From NCBI GenBank assembly GCA_044450785.1, contig JBIOJM010000494.1:1-5420 (forward strand): DNA of 5,420 nucleotides, read 5' to 3'. Of the stretch, positions 4,082 through 5,420 are shown in pieces (position 1 is the stretch's first letter; each line of letters starts with the position of its first letter). The notes beneath the pieces are model-generated. The model made no database searches. It was not told the DNA's origin and saw nothing but the letters and a program-made list of their open reading frames with translations. This DNA comes from JBIOJM01 sp044450785. Its GTDB lineage: Bacteria > Planctomycetota > Planctomycetia > Isosphaerales > Isosphaeraceae. Made by a program: the position numbers and the translations under genes.

Positions 4082-5266
4082 ATGAAGGACCTGATCCGAA
4101 TTGTACTCGTCGATCCCAACGAGCAGTCGAGGAATGCGTTGCAACGGCTGCTGGGCGGGATTGCAGGGATCTGGTTGTCCGAAGTCTTCAATAGCTACAA
4201 CGAGGCCGCTGATCGCGCCGGCGAGATCGCTGTCCACTTGACGATCGTCAGCCTCGACCAAGATGCCAACCAGGCACTCGATCTCATCCAGCGACTCACG
4301 CAAGCCAACCCGAACGCAATCGTTCTACCGGCGAGCCGAGGCGCCGAGAGTGGGCTGATCCTCAAGGCCATGCGCGCCGGCGCGAGAGAGTTCCTGCCGC
4401 TGCCGGCCGAGCCGGCGGAAGTGCTCGATGCCATCACTCGGCTGCTCCGCGGCCGCAATGAGTCTCAGACGGGCAAGACGCAAGGCCCCAAGATCATCAG
4501 TGTCACGAGCGCCGCCGGAGGCGTCGGCTGCACGACGCTGGCGGTCAACCTGGCGACGACGCTGGCCGCGTCCACCGATCAGGAAACCCTCCTGCTCGAT
4601 CTCGACCTCATGTTCGGCGCCGTCGATGCCTGGCTGGACATCCCTCCCGACAATTCCGTCTCCGACTTGGTACAAAACTTCGAACGACTCGACTTGACCC
4701 TTCTCAAGAGGTCGATCACGCGCCATTCCTGCGGCCTGTACGTCGTGCCTCATCCCGCCACGATGCAAGAGTCCGCGGCCGTCGACCCGGAACGACTGCG
4801 ACGGCTGTTCGGCCTGCTGAGGGCCGCATTCGGCACCATGGTCATCGACACGAGCAAGGGCCTTCAGTCGTCCGACTTCATGGCGTTCGAGATCTCCGAT
4901 GTGATCCTGCTTGTCGTCCAGCTCGACCTGGTCTGCCTGCGAAACACATCGCGGCTCTTGACACTGTTCCGCGAATTCGAGGGATTGTTTGAACGGGTCC
5001 AACTGGTCGCAAACCGGGTCGGCTCAGTCGATTGGGAAATCAGTCAGCAGAAAGCCGAGGACACGCTGAAAATGCCGATCTCGTGGCAGATCCCCAATGC
5101 CGCCAAGTTGTTCCAGGAGGTGCGGATCAAAGGAGCGCCGCTCGCTGAGGTCGCCAAGGGGAGCCGTGTTCACCAAAGGTTTCTCGAGTTGGCCCGCTCG
5201 TTGCGGCCCGCCTCTGCGGCCGAGTCTTCCAAGCCCCGGAAAGGCCTGTTCGCGGCCTTCTTTTAG
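4082..5266 (+). CDS. cpaE: CpaE/TadZ pilus localisation protein (pseudo-receiver plus MinD/ParA-like ATPase)
   Basis: This 394-residue protein of the TadZ/CpaE family marks the tad assembly site at the inner membrane. Residues 1-123 form a receiver-like domain (IRIVLVDPNEQSRNAL, Asp11, Asp59 after VSL). Pro/Ala replace the switch Thr (VLPAS, about 83-84) and Leu107 takes the place of the conserved Lys of the KP motif, so phosphorylation signalling is doubtful. Residues 137-375 form a MinD/ParA-like domain. The deviant Walker A reads AAGGVGCTT (144-152), with Ala145 at the signature-Lys position and Cys150 at the P-loop Lys position. LLDLDLMFG (Asp173/Asp175) is the A' motif, VIDTSKG (Asp256) the Walker B region, and NRVG (311-314) the base-binding motif. 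The C-terminus KPRKGLFAAFF matches the family's usual basic GLF tail. The start has AGGA at 4074-4077. Its place between cpaB and a further gene fits a tad operon. Confidence 0.92.
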   Translation: MKDLIRIVLVDPNEQSRNALQRLLGGIAGIWLSEVFNSYNEAADRAGEIAVHLTIVSLDQDANQALDLIQRLTQANPNAIVLPASRGAESGLILKAMRAGAREFLPLPAEPAEVLDAITRLLRGRNESQTGKTQGPKIISVTSAAGGVGCTTLAVNLATTLAASTDQETLLLDLDLMFGAVDAWLDIPPDNSVSDLVQNFERLDLTLLKRSITRHSCGLYVVPHPATMQESAAVDPERLRRLFGLLRAAFGTMVIDTSKGLQSSDFMAFEISDVILLVVQLDLVCLRNTSRLLTLFREFEGLFERVQLVANRVGSVDWEISQQKAEDTLKMPISWQIPNAAKLFQEVRIKGAPLAEVAKGSRVHQRFLELARSLRPASAAESSKPRKGLFAAFF

Positions 5267-5268
5267 CT

Positions 5269-5291
5269 CTGCGCCGGCCGGTAGGGCGCAG
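5269..5291 (+). other. Stem-loop between cpaE and the next gene
   Basis: CTGCGCC (5269-5275) pairs with GGCGCAG (5285-5291), seven perfect pairs with a 9-nt loop, two bases after the cpaE stop. No T-tract follows. It is another non-terminator stem-loop in a gap of the cluster, with function unknown. Confidence 0.4.
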
Positions 5292-5323
5292 CGCTTGCTC
5301 ACGAACTCAAGAATGGAGACGAC

Positions 5324-5420
5324 ATGATGTTACGAGGATTGGTACGCACCCCATTTGGACCCCGGCCAGCCCTGGCCTCGGGAGCGGGAGTTGCCGTGGT
5401 CGATCCGCCGCCGATGCCCG
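5324..5420 (+). CDS. Start of the next tad-cluster gene (truncated by window edge)
   Basis: An ATG at 5324 (with a second at 5327) lies 5 nt after GGAG (5315-5318) and opens a frame that runs off the right edge. The 32 visible residues begin MMLRGLVRTPFGPRP and end VAVVDPPPMP. There is no clear signal peptide and no domain yet. Family knowledge of tad loci makes the CpaF/TadA motor ATPase, whose N-terminus is variable and low-complexity, the likeliest neighbour after cpaE. A secretin (CpaC/RcpA) would be expected to open with an export signal, which I do not see clearly. The 57-nt gap after cpaE suggests co-transcription. The gene call is fairly safe; identity is only contextual. Confidence 0.65.
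   Translation, partial: MMLRGLVRTPFGPRPALASGAGVAVVDPPPMP

Overview
The window looks like a high-GC member of the Planctomycetota. The Flp prepilin cores carry a G/PTAVEYAVML cleavage region followed by a Cys in the hydrophobic helix, which I recall as common in Flp pilins of that phylum. The divergent squalene-cyclase-repeat protein next to a Tat-exported protein fits the same group. The phylum assignment is from memory of family patterns, not from a search.

Layout. Positions 1-1062 hold two minus-strand genes: an alpha/alpha-toroid (prenyltransferase/squalene-oxidase repeat) protein, and the first 18 codons of a Tat-signal protein that overlaps it in an ATGA stop-start. Positions 1063-1449 form the divergent intergenic region, with one candidate promoter facing right. 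From 1450 to the right edge, all genes are on the plus strand and form a tad/Flp type IVb pilus cluster. They are three tandem small Flp prepilins (1450-1626, 1730-1906, 2043-2225), a CpaA/TadV prepilin peptidase (2358-2900), a CpaB/RcpC periplasmic assembly protein (2956-3951), a CpaE/TadZ localisation ATPase-like protein (4082-5266), and the start of another gene (5324 to the edge).

How they work together (family knowledge). CpaA cleaves the short leader from each Flp prepilin, and the mature helical subunits are assembled into a thin adhesive pilus. CpaB serves the periplasmic/outer-membrane side together with a secretin. CpaE marks the assembly site at the inner membrane. The secretin (CpaC), the motor ATPase (CpaF) and the platform proteins (TadB/C) are not within the window. 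The cut-off last gene may be one of them.

The most unusual material is not a new gene family. First, the flp2 and flp3 units are an ungapped tandem duplication that includes a 115-nt non-coding trailer, and each trailer ends in the same stem-loop placed 4-7 nt before the next gene's ribosome binding site. Second, flp2 is a mosaic: its coding core matches flp1 while its trailer matches flp3. Third, CpaE has lost both P-loop lysines and the key receiver residues. Fourth, Flp3 has Ala in place of the usual Gly at the cleavage site. I see no CRISPR, tRNA, rRNA, insertion sequence or defence genes.
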